Origin: Anaerolineales bacterium
Lineage (GTDB): Bacteria; Chloroflexota; Anaerolineae; Anaerolineales; E44-bin32
Direction: 5' to 3'
Length of the DNA: 33,082 nucleotides
Assembly: GCA_004376895.1 (NCBI GenBank)
Contig: SOIH01000224.1
Location: forward strand, 1 to 33,082
The translations under genes and the position numbers were made by a program. Below the pieces are notes generated by a model that was not told where the DNA came from, made no database searches, and saw only the letters and a program-made list of their open reading frames with translations. Shown here piece by piece: positions 26,204 to 33,082 of this stretch. How positions within the stretch are numbered: position 1 is the stretch's first letter; every line of letters begins with the position of its first letter.

Positions 26204-26733
26204 TCTGATCTCTTTTCAGCACCTGCAGCGTGTTAGTTCTACCGCAGCAGGCACGTTGGATAATCACGGGTCTGATCTTATTTCTGAGCGGTTGTGAAGG
26301 GAATTGCTGAAACCCATGCTCAGAAGGCAGACCTTCAGGCGTTATCGACGTGTCGGAGTCGTTTGTATACGAAGTTATTGATGCAAGTTGTATGCCCATT
26401 CCGACTTTTTTCGATTGGTGCCAGGGCGAGAGAGGGGTTTAAAGATGAAGGCGCCATTCAAAAGGTTGGGTTTCTAGACAGAAGAAAAGCGGTGTAGTGC
26501 CGTCGTTCGCCCAATAAATTCTCGAATGTTCTCTCGTGGTAATAGGGATTGAGCCCGGGATCTTCCCCAGCCGTGTGATCTTGTCAGCGTTTCAATAAGG
26601 CTAACTATTTTCAGGACCGGGAAAAGGATAGCAGCCTGGAGCGTGAGGTCACTGATTCACACATCGCTTCAGCGATTGTTGGTATGCATACGCGATTTTG
26701 AGGGTTGGCCAGGGTTTGAGTCAGGTGCCCCCG
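26204..26733. other. Long interval without recognisable genes
   Basis: These 530 bases lie between two minus-strand genes, downstream of the TPR gene and upstream of the membrane protein gene. Short frames exist on both strands but none has a family resemblance or a ribosome site. Minor structures are GTCGGA/TCCGAC arms (26352-26357 and 26400-26405) with a long loop and T6 after them, and a five-bp hairpin at 26663-26676. A tRNA-like stretch near 26545-26600 does not fold as a tRNA. It may hold a decayed gene. Confidence 0.5.
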
Positions 26734-27774
26734 TTAGCTCCCGCCGCCGTTGCCACTGGGCGGTGTTGGTGTCGGGGATGGTGTTGGGGTTGCGGTTGGT
26801 ACCGGTGGAGGCGCCGATTGCGTTGCACAAACATCATCGGCTTTTGAGGCAGTCGGTGCTAAATCGGGGAATTCCCAGGCGTTAAGCGCGCCAATGTATT
26901 GCTCTGAAGCGCCGCAGGGATCACCCTCATCCCAGAGTAGGTCGCCGTATTTCCATGCAGTTTCAGCATACTTTCTGCATGAATCGAGTGTGGCGACTTG
27001 TTCGCAGAGTGGAAGGAAGAGCTCAGACGCGCGAGCCCAATTTAGTCCGATGTAGCTGTTTGCAAGAAGATACTGCTGCGCAAGAGTCATTCGGAACATT
27101 GCATCTCGATCGAGAGGGCCAAACCGTTTTGCAAGGCTCAGGTTATACAGTCCTTCTTCCATAAGCCCCTGGGCGATTAGATCCATACCTTTGTTTCGAA
27201 GTGCGATGTACATCAAACCATCCACTTTCACAGGTTTGTACGCTGGATCTTTGGCACGCAGCGCGAGCAGTTTGTTAATGACAGTATCCCAATCCTCGTC
27301 TGCCATTGCGGCTTTCGCTTGTTCCAAGAGATCCTCGGGCGGGGAGAGGTCCGGGGTGGGTGTTGGTTCGGATGTGGGAGTTACTGTCGGTACATTAAGA
27401 TGCGTTAGCGCTTCAACGAGCATGTCCTCTGCGCCGGGATAAGCGGGGTCAAAGTAGATGATGGCTTCAAACCGCTGTCGAGCGATCTCATAACGGCCAG
27501 CTTCAAGATCGGCTATGCCGAGTTCAAACTGCTCATACATCGCCTCGGAGACCTGTGCTATCTGCTCAGCGATATTGAGCCCACGTCCTTGGAAATAAGC
27601 CATCAGACCGATGGCGACCAGCGCAGCAAGGTAAACGAGAAAGATATGGAACATTCTTCGTCGCGTCGAGCTTCCCGATCGTGAAGGTATAACCTGCGAA
27701 CCTTCTGGTTCGGTTTCCGCTATGCTCTGAGGCGCGATCTCATCTGGATTCGGTAATGTTGGCTCTGATTTCAC
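26734..27774 (-). CDS. Membrane-anchored TPR protein with Pro-Thr linkers
   Basis: A single-pass membrane protein of about 346-349 residues, numbered here from ATG 27783. The N-terminal tail (1-43) ends in a basic STRRR, followed by a transmembrane helix at about 44-64. TPR-like helices start near 83, with ARQRFEAIIYFDPAYPGAEDM as the best unit. A Pro-Thr linker (131-147) separates them from a second helical domain, and the tail (about 321-349) is again Pro-Thr then Gly/Ser. By the positive-inside rule the TPR part should face outward. Function is unknown. ATG 27783 overlaps a perfect TATAAT box, so I prefer the GTG at 27774, which falls at the predicted transcription start. It is divergent from two similar proteins. 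Confidence 0.7.
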   Translation of the reverse strand: MKSEPTLPNPDEIAPQSIAETEPEGSQVIPSRSGSSTRRRMFHIFLVYLAALVAIGLMAYFQGRGLNIAEQIAQVSEAMYEQFELGIADLEAGRYEIARQRFEAIIYFDPAYPGAEDMLVEALTHLNVPTVTPTSEPTPTPDLSPPEDLLEQAKAAMADEDWDTVINKLLALRAKDPAYKPVKVDGLMYIALRNKGMDLIAQGLMEEGLYNLSLAKRFGPLDRDAMFRMTLAQQYLLANSYIGLNWARASELFLPLCEQVATLDSCRKYAETAWKYGDLLWDEGDPCGASEQYIGALNAWEFPDLAPTASKADDVCATQSAPPPVPTATPTPSPTPTPPSGNGGGS

Positions 27775-27781
27775 GGGGCGC

Positions 27782-27787
27782 ATTATA
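27782..27787 (-). promoter_or_regulatory. -10 box overlapping the first ATG of the minus-strand TPR gene
   Basis: On the minus strand the sequence is TATAATG, so the ATG at 27783 is part of the hexamer. Transcription should begin seven or so bases later, at 27775-27774, exactly at an in-frame GTG. No ribosome site or good -35 is present. This points to a leaderless mRNA starting with GTG. Confidence 0.45.
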
Positions 27788-27851
27788 CCGTACTTGAGTT
27801 TGAAGCTGGTTACGCGCGGAAAAAATATTGGCTAATGTCCTTTGGCATGCG

Positions 27852-27870
27852 ATCTCGACAAGATCGAGAT
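27852..27870. repeat. Palindrome between the divergent TPR genes
   Basis: ATCTCGA (27852-27858) and TCGAGAT (27864-27870) form a seven-bp inverted repeat with a five-base spacer. An overlapping one (CGATCT at 27850-27855, AGATCG at 27861-27866) shares the site. Lying between divergent promoters, it is a candidate operator. Confidence 0.35.
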
Positions 27871-27914
27871 GATCAGAGCAGGGAATGCGGTGGAGATACG
27901 TAGTGTGTCATTTC

Positions 27915-27944
27915 TTGACGCTCGGTTGCAGCGGGTGGTAAGAT
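27915..27944 (+). promoter_or_regulatory. Promoter of the TPR gene pair
   Basis: TTGACG (27915-27920) and TAAGAT (27939-27944) are 18 bases apart, and TGG before the -10 gives the extended form. The start should be near 27951, about 34 bases before the ATG at 27985. Confidence 0.6.
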
Positions 27945-27984
27945 GCTCACCCATGTTATGATGTGACGGGGTTCACAAAACCGG

Positions 27985-29256
27985 ATGTATTTAAGCGGAA
28001 GCAAATGGAATTTACGGAAGAAGCGTAGGCGTTCCAGCCCCTGGCGTGTGCTTCTAATATTGGTTTTTATCGCTGCGGCAGTGTATTTTTGGCAGATTTA
28101 TATCCCCACCATACCGCCTCCCTTTATCCCGACACCCACGCCCACTCGAAGCCCAGCATCTTTTGTTCTAGAGGCGGAAAGTCTCTTCGATTCTGGGAAA
28201 TTAGAGCAGGCAGAAGCGGCGTATTTAGAGGCGATTATGGCCGACCCGCGTGAGCCGGCTCATTATATTGAACTGGCGAGGGTACGGATGTTCGCTGGGA
28301 AGTACGAAGATGCGGAGATCACAGCTCGGGATGCACTTGTGCTCAACCCGGATTCGGCTGTAGCGCATGCGTTCTTGGCTTGGTCACTAGATTTCCAGGC
28401 TGGCGAGGCTGAGGATCGACTCACCAAGAGTGAATTAATAGTCGAGGCGCTGCAAGAAGCCGAAACCGCACTCGATCTTAACCAGAACATCACAGAAGTC
28501 CAAGCGATATACGCTGAGATCCTGATTGATACAAACCTTGAAAATTACGAAACCGCGCTTGAGCATGCTCGAGCCGCAGTAGCCATAGACAACACCTCAT
28601 TGGAGGCTCATCGCGCGCTGGCTTACGTATGGGAGATGACGGGGAATCGGGAACTAGCGCTTGAATCCTACGTAACTGCACGTAGCCTTAACTCCTATCT
28701 TCCACGCCTGCATCTCGACATCGGAAATATGCTGCGGGCGATGGGAGATACTGATGGGGCTCGAGTGAGTTACCTCAATGCCGTCGCTCTCTCACCCACG
28801 AGTACAGAGCCGCTCACGTATCTGCTGCAGCTTTATGCAGGCATTGGGGAGTATGGTGTGGCAAGTCAATATGCTCGCAATGCCGTTGAACTCGATCCGG
28901 CGAACCCCCGCCTGCGGGGGAATTTGGGCCGAATGTATTATCACAACGGTGTATTGGATGAAGCAATCGTTCAGTTTAATCTTGCAGTCCGCGGCGGGCA
29001 ATCCGATGAAGGTGTATGGGTAGAAGGCCTACCCCTGAAGAAAGAGGATTTCCGTATCGTAGAGTTTTACTACACCTATGGATTGGCGCTAGCAAAACGG
29101 AATTCGTGCGAAGAAGCTATCCAGATCTTCGAGGCGATCCTGCAAACGATCCCGGAAGATGAGATTGCTGTTTTCAACGCCCAGGAGGGGCTCATCCTGT
29201 GCGGTGAATTAGAGCGGCCACCCACGCCTGAGGTGGAATCCAGTCCGGCCTCCTGA
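27985..29256 (+). CDS. Membrane-anchored TPR protein (first of a tandem pair)
   Basis: The 423-residue product starts with a very basic stretch (RKKRRRSSPWR, 11-21), then a transmembrane helix (about 21-40), a Pro-Thr linker (41-57) and a series of TPR-type helix pairs from about 58 to 395. LDPANPRLRGNLGRMYYHNG is one of the clearer units. It ends in a Pro/Ser/Glu tail. The TPR part should face outward and probably binds partner proteins or wall components; no enzymatic motif is seen. The N-terminus (SSPWRVLLIL) and a C-terminal block (EFYYTYGLAL) are shared with the next gene, so the two are paralogs. No Shine-Dalgarno sequence precedes the ATG. The next gene starts 13 bases after the stop. 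Confidence 0.85.
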   Translation: MYLSGSKWNLRKKRRRSSPWRVLLILVFIAAAVYFWQIYIPTIPPPFIPTPTPTRSPASFVLEAESLFDSGKLEQAEAAYLEAIMADPREPAHYIELARVRMFAGKYEDAEITARDALVLNPDSAVAHAFLAWSLDFQAGEAEDRLTKSELIVEALQEAETALDLNQNITEVQAIYAEILIDTNLENYETALEHARAAVAIDNTSLEAHRALAYVWEMTGNRELALESYVTARSLNSYLPRLHLDIGNMLRAMGDTDGARVSYLNAVALSPTSTEPLTYLLQLYAGIGEYGVASQYARNAVELDPANPRLRGNLGRMYYHNGVLDEAIVQFNLAVRGGQSDEGVWVEGLPLKKEDFRIVEFYYTYGLALAKRNSCEEAIQIFEAILQTIPEDEIAVFNAQEGLILCGELERPPTPEVESSPAS

Positions 29257-29269
29257 TCCCAATTATGCC

Positions 29270-30934
29270 ATGCGTTTAACCGGTGAAAGACTCAAGCTGA
29301 GCCAAGGTCGAGGTCGATCAAATCCTTGGCGTATCCTTGCACTTTTGTTATTAATTGCGGGGGGCTTTCTGCTCCTTCGCGCTGAGAGGCAAGGAGATGT
29401 TCAGCCGCTGTTCTCGGCCACGCCAACCGCAACCCGTACCGGGGCTTCTTATGCCGATGAGGCGAAGGTCCACTTCTTCGCTGGCGACTTGGAGAGCAGC
29501 ATTGAGGCCTACAAACATGCCGTACGTGTAGACCCGGAGGATGCAGCTCAATGGGCAATGCTGGCACGTGCGCAGACGTACTCGAGCGACCTCCTAACAA
29601 CGCTCGATCTGCGCCGCGAGCGATTGGATGAGGCGCGCTCTTCGATCGATCAAGCTAGAGAAGTAAACCCGGACAATTCGTTTGCCTACGCGATCCGGAC
29701 ACTGGTTTACGACTGGTCTGCTTCGTCAGAAGTGAAGGATACCATTACTAGCGGCGATACAGTCCGCGTTTCTGCAACGATCGGCGAGGGTGGGCGGATC
29801 TCCGCTAATGTGATTGAACTCGAAGGGGCTGCAGGAGATGAAACACCTGCTTTGGGTGTCGAAACCGAAGCGAACCTGCGCTTTTCGGGTTTAGTCGAAG
29901 CGACCGGCGATGAATACTGGGTGATCAGCGGTCGTACCGTCTACCTAACCCCGCTTACAGTGATCCGCGAGAAGAATCGCAAGGATGCCTTCTTGGCCGA
30001 AGCCGAGCAAGCTGCTGTGCGAGCCTCCCAGTTGGACCCGGATAACTTCCTAGCAAGTGCCTTTCACGCAGAGGTGTACGTCGACCAGGGCGACGTGCGT
30101 CAAGCTGCTGACCTGGCGCAGATCGCAGTAGATCTGGCGCTTGAGAAGGGGATCGAGCGACAGTTCCTCATGGACATATACCGCGTCTATGGCACTGTCC
30201 TGGAGAATCAGGCGTGGTATCGCAGCGCGATCGAAGCCTATCAGGAAGCGGCGAATATCACGCCAAACTTCACTCTCCTTTACCTTCGCATCGGTAACAA
30301 CTATCGAGCATTATCCGATTTCGACACCGCGCTCACGTACTACGATAAGGCTGCAAAGATCAATTCGCAGCTCGGAATCGATGATCCCACACCCTATCTC
30401 GCGATTGGAAATACCTATGCCCGGCAGGGGGAGTTCTTCATTGCTGCGTTGAATATCGAACGGGCGCTTGATATCGATCCATCGAACCCGAATATTTATG
30501 GCCGCTTGGGAAGCGTATACTTCCGGGCAAGGAATTACGAGAGCGCAATCCCGGTGCTGAAGTGTGCTGTAAGCGGCTGCGATAAGCCCGAAACTGGTGA
30601 CTTACTGTGTGAGTTGAAAATATACCTGTGCGATCCGGGCAGTGAGATCGCTTCGGAAATCGGCGAAGACGTGGTTGGATTGCCGCTGAGTGATGCAAGT
30701 GTGGAGTACTACTACACCTATGGATCGGCTTTAACCTTCTACGCTAAAGAAAAGGATGCCTGCGAGAGAGCCGAGGAGGTCTTCTTGGAATTAATGGCAG
30801 TGTATGGGCGGGACCCGATTGTAGCCGCGATTGTAGAGGAGGGACGGCTTGTATGCCAAGAGGCTCTGGCTTCCCCAAGTCCCCCAACCGAAAGCTTGTC
30901 CACCCCAACACAGATTCCAAGTGCGACACCTTGA
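29270..30934 (+). CDS. Membrane-anchored TPR protein with inserted beta-rich domain
   Basis: The 554-residue product repeats the plan of its neighbour: a basic SNPWR start, a transmembrane helix (about 21-36), a Thr/Pro linker (49-57), TPR units, and a Pro/Ser/Thr tail (from about 535). Residues about 154-234 break the TPR array with a strand-rich stretch (SGDTVRVSATIG and later FSGLVEATGDEYWVISG), whose pattern of alternating residues resembles DUF5666-type beta modules. The paralog passes straight through at this point, so this is an insertion. Four cysteines lie close together near 440-465 (GCDKPETGDLLC and YLC). No ribosome site is seen; it follows its partner by 13 bases. The stop codon lies inside the -35 box of the groES promoter. 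Confidence 0.85.
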   Translation: MRLTGERLKLSQGRGRSNPWRILALLLLIAGGFLLLRAERQGDVQPLFSATPTATRTGASYADEAKVHFFAGDLESSIEAYKHAVRVDPEDAAQWAMLARAQTYSSDLLTTLDLRRERLDEARSSIDQAREVNPDNSFAYAIRTLVYDWSASSEVKDTITSGDTVRVSATIGEGGRISANVIELEGAAGDETPALGVETEANLRFSGLVEATGDEYWVISGRTVYLTPLTVIREKNRKDAFLAEAEQAAVRASQLDPDNFLASAFHAEVYVDQGDVRQAADLAQIAVDLALEKGIERQFLMDIYRVYGTVLENQAWYRSAIEAYQEAANITPNFTLLYLRIGNNYRALSDFDTALTYYDKAAKINSQLGIDDPTPYLAIGNTYARQGEFFIAALNIERALDIDPSNPNIYGRLGSVYFRARNYESAIPVLKCAVSGCDKPETGDLLCELKIYLCDPGSEIASEIGEDVVGLPLSDASVEYYYTYGSALTFYAKEKDACERAEEVFLELMAVYGRDPIVAAIVEEGRLVCQEALASPSPPTESLSTPTQIPSATP

Positions 30935-30959
30935 CACCTGCACCTGAATTGGTTAAACT
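30931..30959 (+). promoter_or_regulatory. Promoter of groES-groEL
   Basis: A perfect TTGACA (30931-30936) is followed after 17 bases by TAAACT (30954-30959, four of six). The start would be near 30966, placing the CIRCE element at about +5 in the leader, the usual layout. The TTGACA overlaps the TGA stop (30932-30934) of the upstream TPR gene. Confidence 0.7.
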
Positions 30960-30969
30960 TGCGAAGTGT

Positions 30970-30996
30970 TTAGCACTCTAGTCAATAGAGTGCTAA
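30970..30996. promoter_or_regulatory. CIRCE operator (HrcA site)
   Basis: TTAGCACTC, nine bases, GAGTGCTAA is a perfect match to the CIRCE consensus. HrcA binds this dyad and represses groESL until heat shock. No hrcA gene is in this window. Confidence 0.97.
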
Positions 30997-31048
30997 TACA
31001 ATATACGCAGACAGAAATCCCAAAAATCTATGTAGGAGGAGGGTCGGA

Positions 31049-31345
31049 ATGGCACTCAAGATTAAACCTCTAGCCGATCGGCTGGTGGTCAAGCCTCTCG
31101 AAGAGGAAGAAGTGACCCCTGGAGGGATCATGCTCCCCGAAACGGCAAAAGAGAAGCCGCAAAAGGGCGAGGTGTTGGCCGTGGGGCCAGGTTCTCGCGA
31201 TGAAGAGGGGAAGCATATCGGCATGGAGGTCTCGGTAAAAGATCAAGTCCTCTTTGCAAAGTATGCAGGCACCGAGATCAAGATGGACGGTGAGAAACTA
31301 CTCATTCTGCGGGAGAGCGATATCCTTGCGATCCTCGAGAAGTAG
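31049..31345 (+). CDS. groES: Co-chaperonin GroES
   Basis: GroES is the heptameric lid that closes the GroEL chamber during protein folding. The 98-residue length is normal. The start [18 protein letters not shown] is typical of the family; residues around 16-33 form the mobile loop that touches GroEL ([18 protein letters not shown]), and [19 protein letters not shown] lies in the C-terminal half. The ATG at 31049 has a strong AGGAGGAGGG nearby. It is the first gene of a two-gene operon under CIRCE control, 54 bases from groEL. Confidence 0.97.
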   Translation: MALKIKPLADRLVVKPLEEEEVTPGGIMLPETAKEKPQKGEVLAVGPGSRDEEGKHIGMEVSVKDQVLFAKYAGTEIKMDGEKLLILRESDILAILEK

Positions 31346-31399
31346 ACTTCAAGGACGTTCGTAGTTTATTAGAATTTATGTGATAGGAGCTATAGAACA

Positions 31400-33031
31400 A
31401 TGACTGCAAAGCAACTAGCATTCTCAGAAGATGCCCGAAGGCGTCTTAAGGTCGGTGTTGATGTACTGGCCAACGCGGTTGCTACGACTCTCGGCCCGAA
31501 GGGACGCAACGTAGCGCTTGACCGCAAATTCGGTTCGCCGACGATCACACACGATGGTGTGACTGTCGCCAAAGAAATCGAGCTCGAGGACCCATTTGAG
31601 AATATGGGCGCGCAGCTCTTGAAAGAAGCTGCAACAAAGACCAACGATATTGCCGGTGACGGCACTACGACTTCGACGGTCCTTGCACATGCGATGGTGA
31701 CCAATGGTCTCAAAAACCTGGCGGCCGGTTCTAACCCCATGTTGTTGAAACGTGGAATTGAAGCCGCTGCTAAGGTTGTATCGGACGCGCTAAGCAAGCA
31801 AGCGATCAAAGTAACGACCAAAGAGGAAATCGCATCCGTGGCAGCCATTTCCGCACAAGATACCGAAATTGGTGATTTGATCGCGGAAGTGATGGACAAG
31901 GTCGGCAAGGATGGCGTGATCACGGTCGAGGAGTCAAAAGCTCTCGAATTTGAGACCGAGTATGTGGAAGGTATGCAGTTCGATCGCGGTTACATTTCGC
32001 CCTACTTCGTCTCCGATCCGGAGAACATGGAAGCAGTCGTCGAAGAACCCTATATCTTGATCCACGACAAGAAGATCTCCGCCGCTACGGACATCGTTCC
32101 CATCCTTGAGAAGCTCGTCCAGATCGGTAAACGTGATCTTGTGGTGATTTCTGAGGATGTCGATGGCGAGGCGCTGGCTACGCTGGTGCTGAATAAGATT
32201 CGCGGCATGTTGAACGTCATTGCGATCAAAGCCCCCGGATTTGGCGATAGACGCAAAGCCATGCTCCAGGACATCGCTGTCCTGACGGGCGGGACCGTCA
32301 TCACCGAGGAATTGGGCCGCAAGCTCGAGTCCGTCACGGTCAACGATCTGGGCAAGGCGGGCAAAGTCGTCGTTACCAAAGATGACACCACAATCATCGA
32401 AGGCAGTGGCGAGAAGGATCGCATCAAGGGGCGCATCGAAGAGATCAAGGTCGAGATCGATCGCTCAACAAGCGATTACGACACGGAGAAGCTCCAGGAG
32501 CGCTTGGCCAAGCTGGCTGGCGGTGTGGCAATAATCCGAGTCGGCGCTGCGACCGAGACCGAACTTAAAGAGAAGAAGCACCGTGTCGAGGATGCGCTTT
32601 CCGCAACCCGCGCAGCGGTCGAAGAGGGCATCGTCCCCGGTGGTGGTGTCGCTTTGATCAACGCCATGGAATTGCTCAACAAGGTTAAGATGGACGACGA
32701 AGACGCGAAGATCGGTGTCAACATCGTCCGTAAATCGCTTGAAGTCCCCATGGGGGGCATCGCCGAGAACGCCGGTCAAGATGGAGCGGTCGTTATCGAG
32801 ACTGTCCGCAGGGAGCAGGAAGAGGCCAAGAATAAGAACATCGGCTATGACGTCATGAAAGAGGAGTACGTCGACATGGTCGTGGCCGGCATCATCGATC
32901 CTGCGAAGGTGACGAAGGGTGCGTTGGAGAACGCTGCATCCATTGCAGCCATGATCCTGACGACAGAGGCATTGATCACGGATGTTCCAGAAAAGGACGC
33001 TCCGCCAATGCCGCCGATGCCGGAGTATTAA
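31400..33031 (+). CDS. groEL: Chaperonin GroEL
   Basis: GroEL is the 60-kDa double-ring ATP-driven chaperonin. The 543-residue protein is full length, with TLGPKGRNV (29-37), the nucleotide-binding [11 protein letters not shown] near 85-95, and [14 protein letters not shown] in the second equatorial segment. The C-terminus is unusual in that it ends PPMPPMPEY instead of the Gly-Gly-Met repeats common in other bacteria, so the tail inside the cavity differs. The ATG at 31400 has AGGAG ten bases upstream. Transcription is shared with groES and ends at the terminator 22 bases after the stop. Confidence 0.98.
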   Translation: MTAKQLAFSEDARRRLKVGVDVLANAVATTLGPKGRNVALDRKFGSPTITHDGVTVAKEIELEDPFENMGAQLLKEAATKTNDIAGDGTTTSTVLAHAMVTNGLKNLAAGSNPMLLKRGIEAAAKVVSDALSKQAIKVTTKEEIASVAAISAQDTEIGDLIAEVMDKVGKDGVITVEESKALEFETEYVEGMQFDRGYISPYFVSDPENMEAVVEEPYILIHDKKISAATDIVPILEKLVQIGKRDLVVISEDVDGEALATLVLNKIRGMLNVIAIKAPGFGDRRKAMLQDIAVLTGGTVITEELGRKLESVTVNDLGKAGKVVVTKDDTTIIEGSGEKDRIKGRIEEIKVEIDRSTSDYDTEKLQERLAKLAGGVAIIRVGAATETELKEKKHRVEDALSATRAAVEEGIVPGGGVALINAMELLNKVKMDDEDAKIGVNIVRKSLEVPMGGIAENAGQDGAVVIETVRREQEEAKNKNIGYDVMKEEYVDMVVAGIIDPAKVTKGALENAASIAAMILTTEALITDVPEKDAPPMPPMPEY

Positions 33032-33053
33032 ACCGGTAAGGCAGAATGACTTG

Positions 33054-33082
33054 CAGCCCCTCTACCAGAGGGGCTGTTTTTT
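33054..33082 (+). terminator. Intrinsic terminator of groES-groEL
   Basis: CAGCCCCTCT (33054-33063) and AGAGGGGCTG (33067-33076) pair perfectly over ten bases around an ACC loop, followed by at least six T up to the window edge. Confidence 0.95.

Noticed and set aside
26545-26600. A stretch resembling the antisense of a tRNA T-loop region (GGGATTGAGCCCGGG)
   Set aside because: The minus strand does not give a seven-base T-loop, a paired anticodon stem or room for an acceptor stem before TGG, so no tRNA fold is possible.
26750-27055. Plus-strand frames opposite the TPR gene rich in Gly and Val
   Set aside because: They are the complement of the Pro-Thr codons of the minus-strand TPR gene.

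Overview
The window reads as a bacterial chromosome segment, most likely from the phylum Chloroflexota (Anaerolineae-like). This rests on inference from several features: a glycyl-tRNA synthetase with alpha and beta parts fused in one chain; the order recO, glyRS, dnaG, sigma-A known from Firmicutes; a complete 14-gene respiratory complex I operon; a CIRCE-controlled groES-groEL pair; and several membrane-anchored TPR proteins whose linkers are rich in Pro-Thr. No rRNA, tRNA, CRISPR array, transposase or phage gene was recognised. The region is dominated by housekeeping genes and looks vertically inherited.

Layout. (1) 79-7870 (+): information-processing block, recO, fused glyQS (glyS), a 468-base gene-free gap with a consensus promoter and a possible structured RNA, then dnaG and rpoD, closed by a strong intrinsic terminator. 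(2) 8043-22834 (+): complex I operon nuoA to nuoN in canonical order, with a plausible promoter, an upstream CRP/FNR-like dyad, a direct repeat touching the -35 box, mostly overlapping or tightly spaced genes, and a long terminator hairpin. (3) 22903-24455 (+): a terminator-like hairpin, then acylphosphatase, an Mth938-domain protein (the family that includes the complex I assembly factor NDUFAF3) and a HAD phosphatase. (4) 24763-27783 (-): ribonuclease Z, a five-helix membrane protein of unknown function, a 530-base gap and a TPR membrane protein. (5) 27985-30934 (+): two tandem paralogous TPR membrane proteins, divergent from the previous one. (6) 30931-33082 (+): groES and groEL with promoter, CIRCE operator and terminator.

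How the genes work together. RecO serves recombinational repair, GlyRS charges tRNA-Gly, DnaG primes replication and RpoD is the principal sigma factor. NuoA-N form the proton-pumping NADH:quinone oxidoreductase: NuoE, F and G are the NADH-oxidising arm, NuoB, C, D and I the connecting iron-sulfur and quinone arm, and NuoA, H, J, K, L, M and N the membrane arm. The Mth938 protein just downstream may aid complex I assembly, but that is inference. RNase Z matures tRNA 3' ends. GroES/GroEL fold proteins under probable HrcA control. The three TPR proteins probably scaffold something at the outer face of the membrane, with no function recognised.

The points most worth a second look are a tandem duplication of the N-terminal helix of NuoI, the Mth938 protein next to nuo, the possible structured RNA before dnaG, the nuo control region, insertions in RpoD, and a beta-rich domain inserted in only one of two tandem TPR paralogs. 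I found no clear new multi-gene system.
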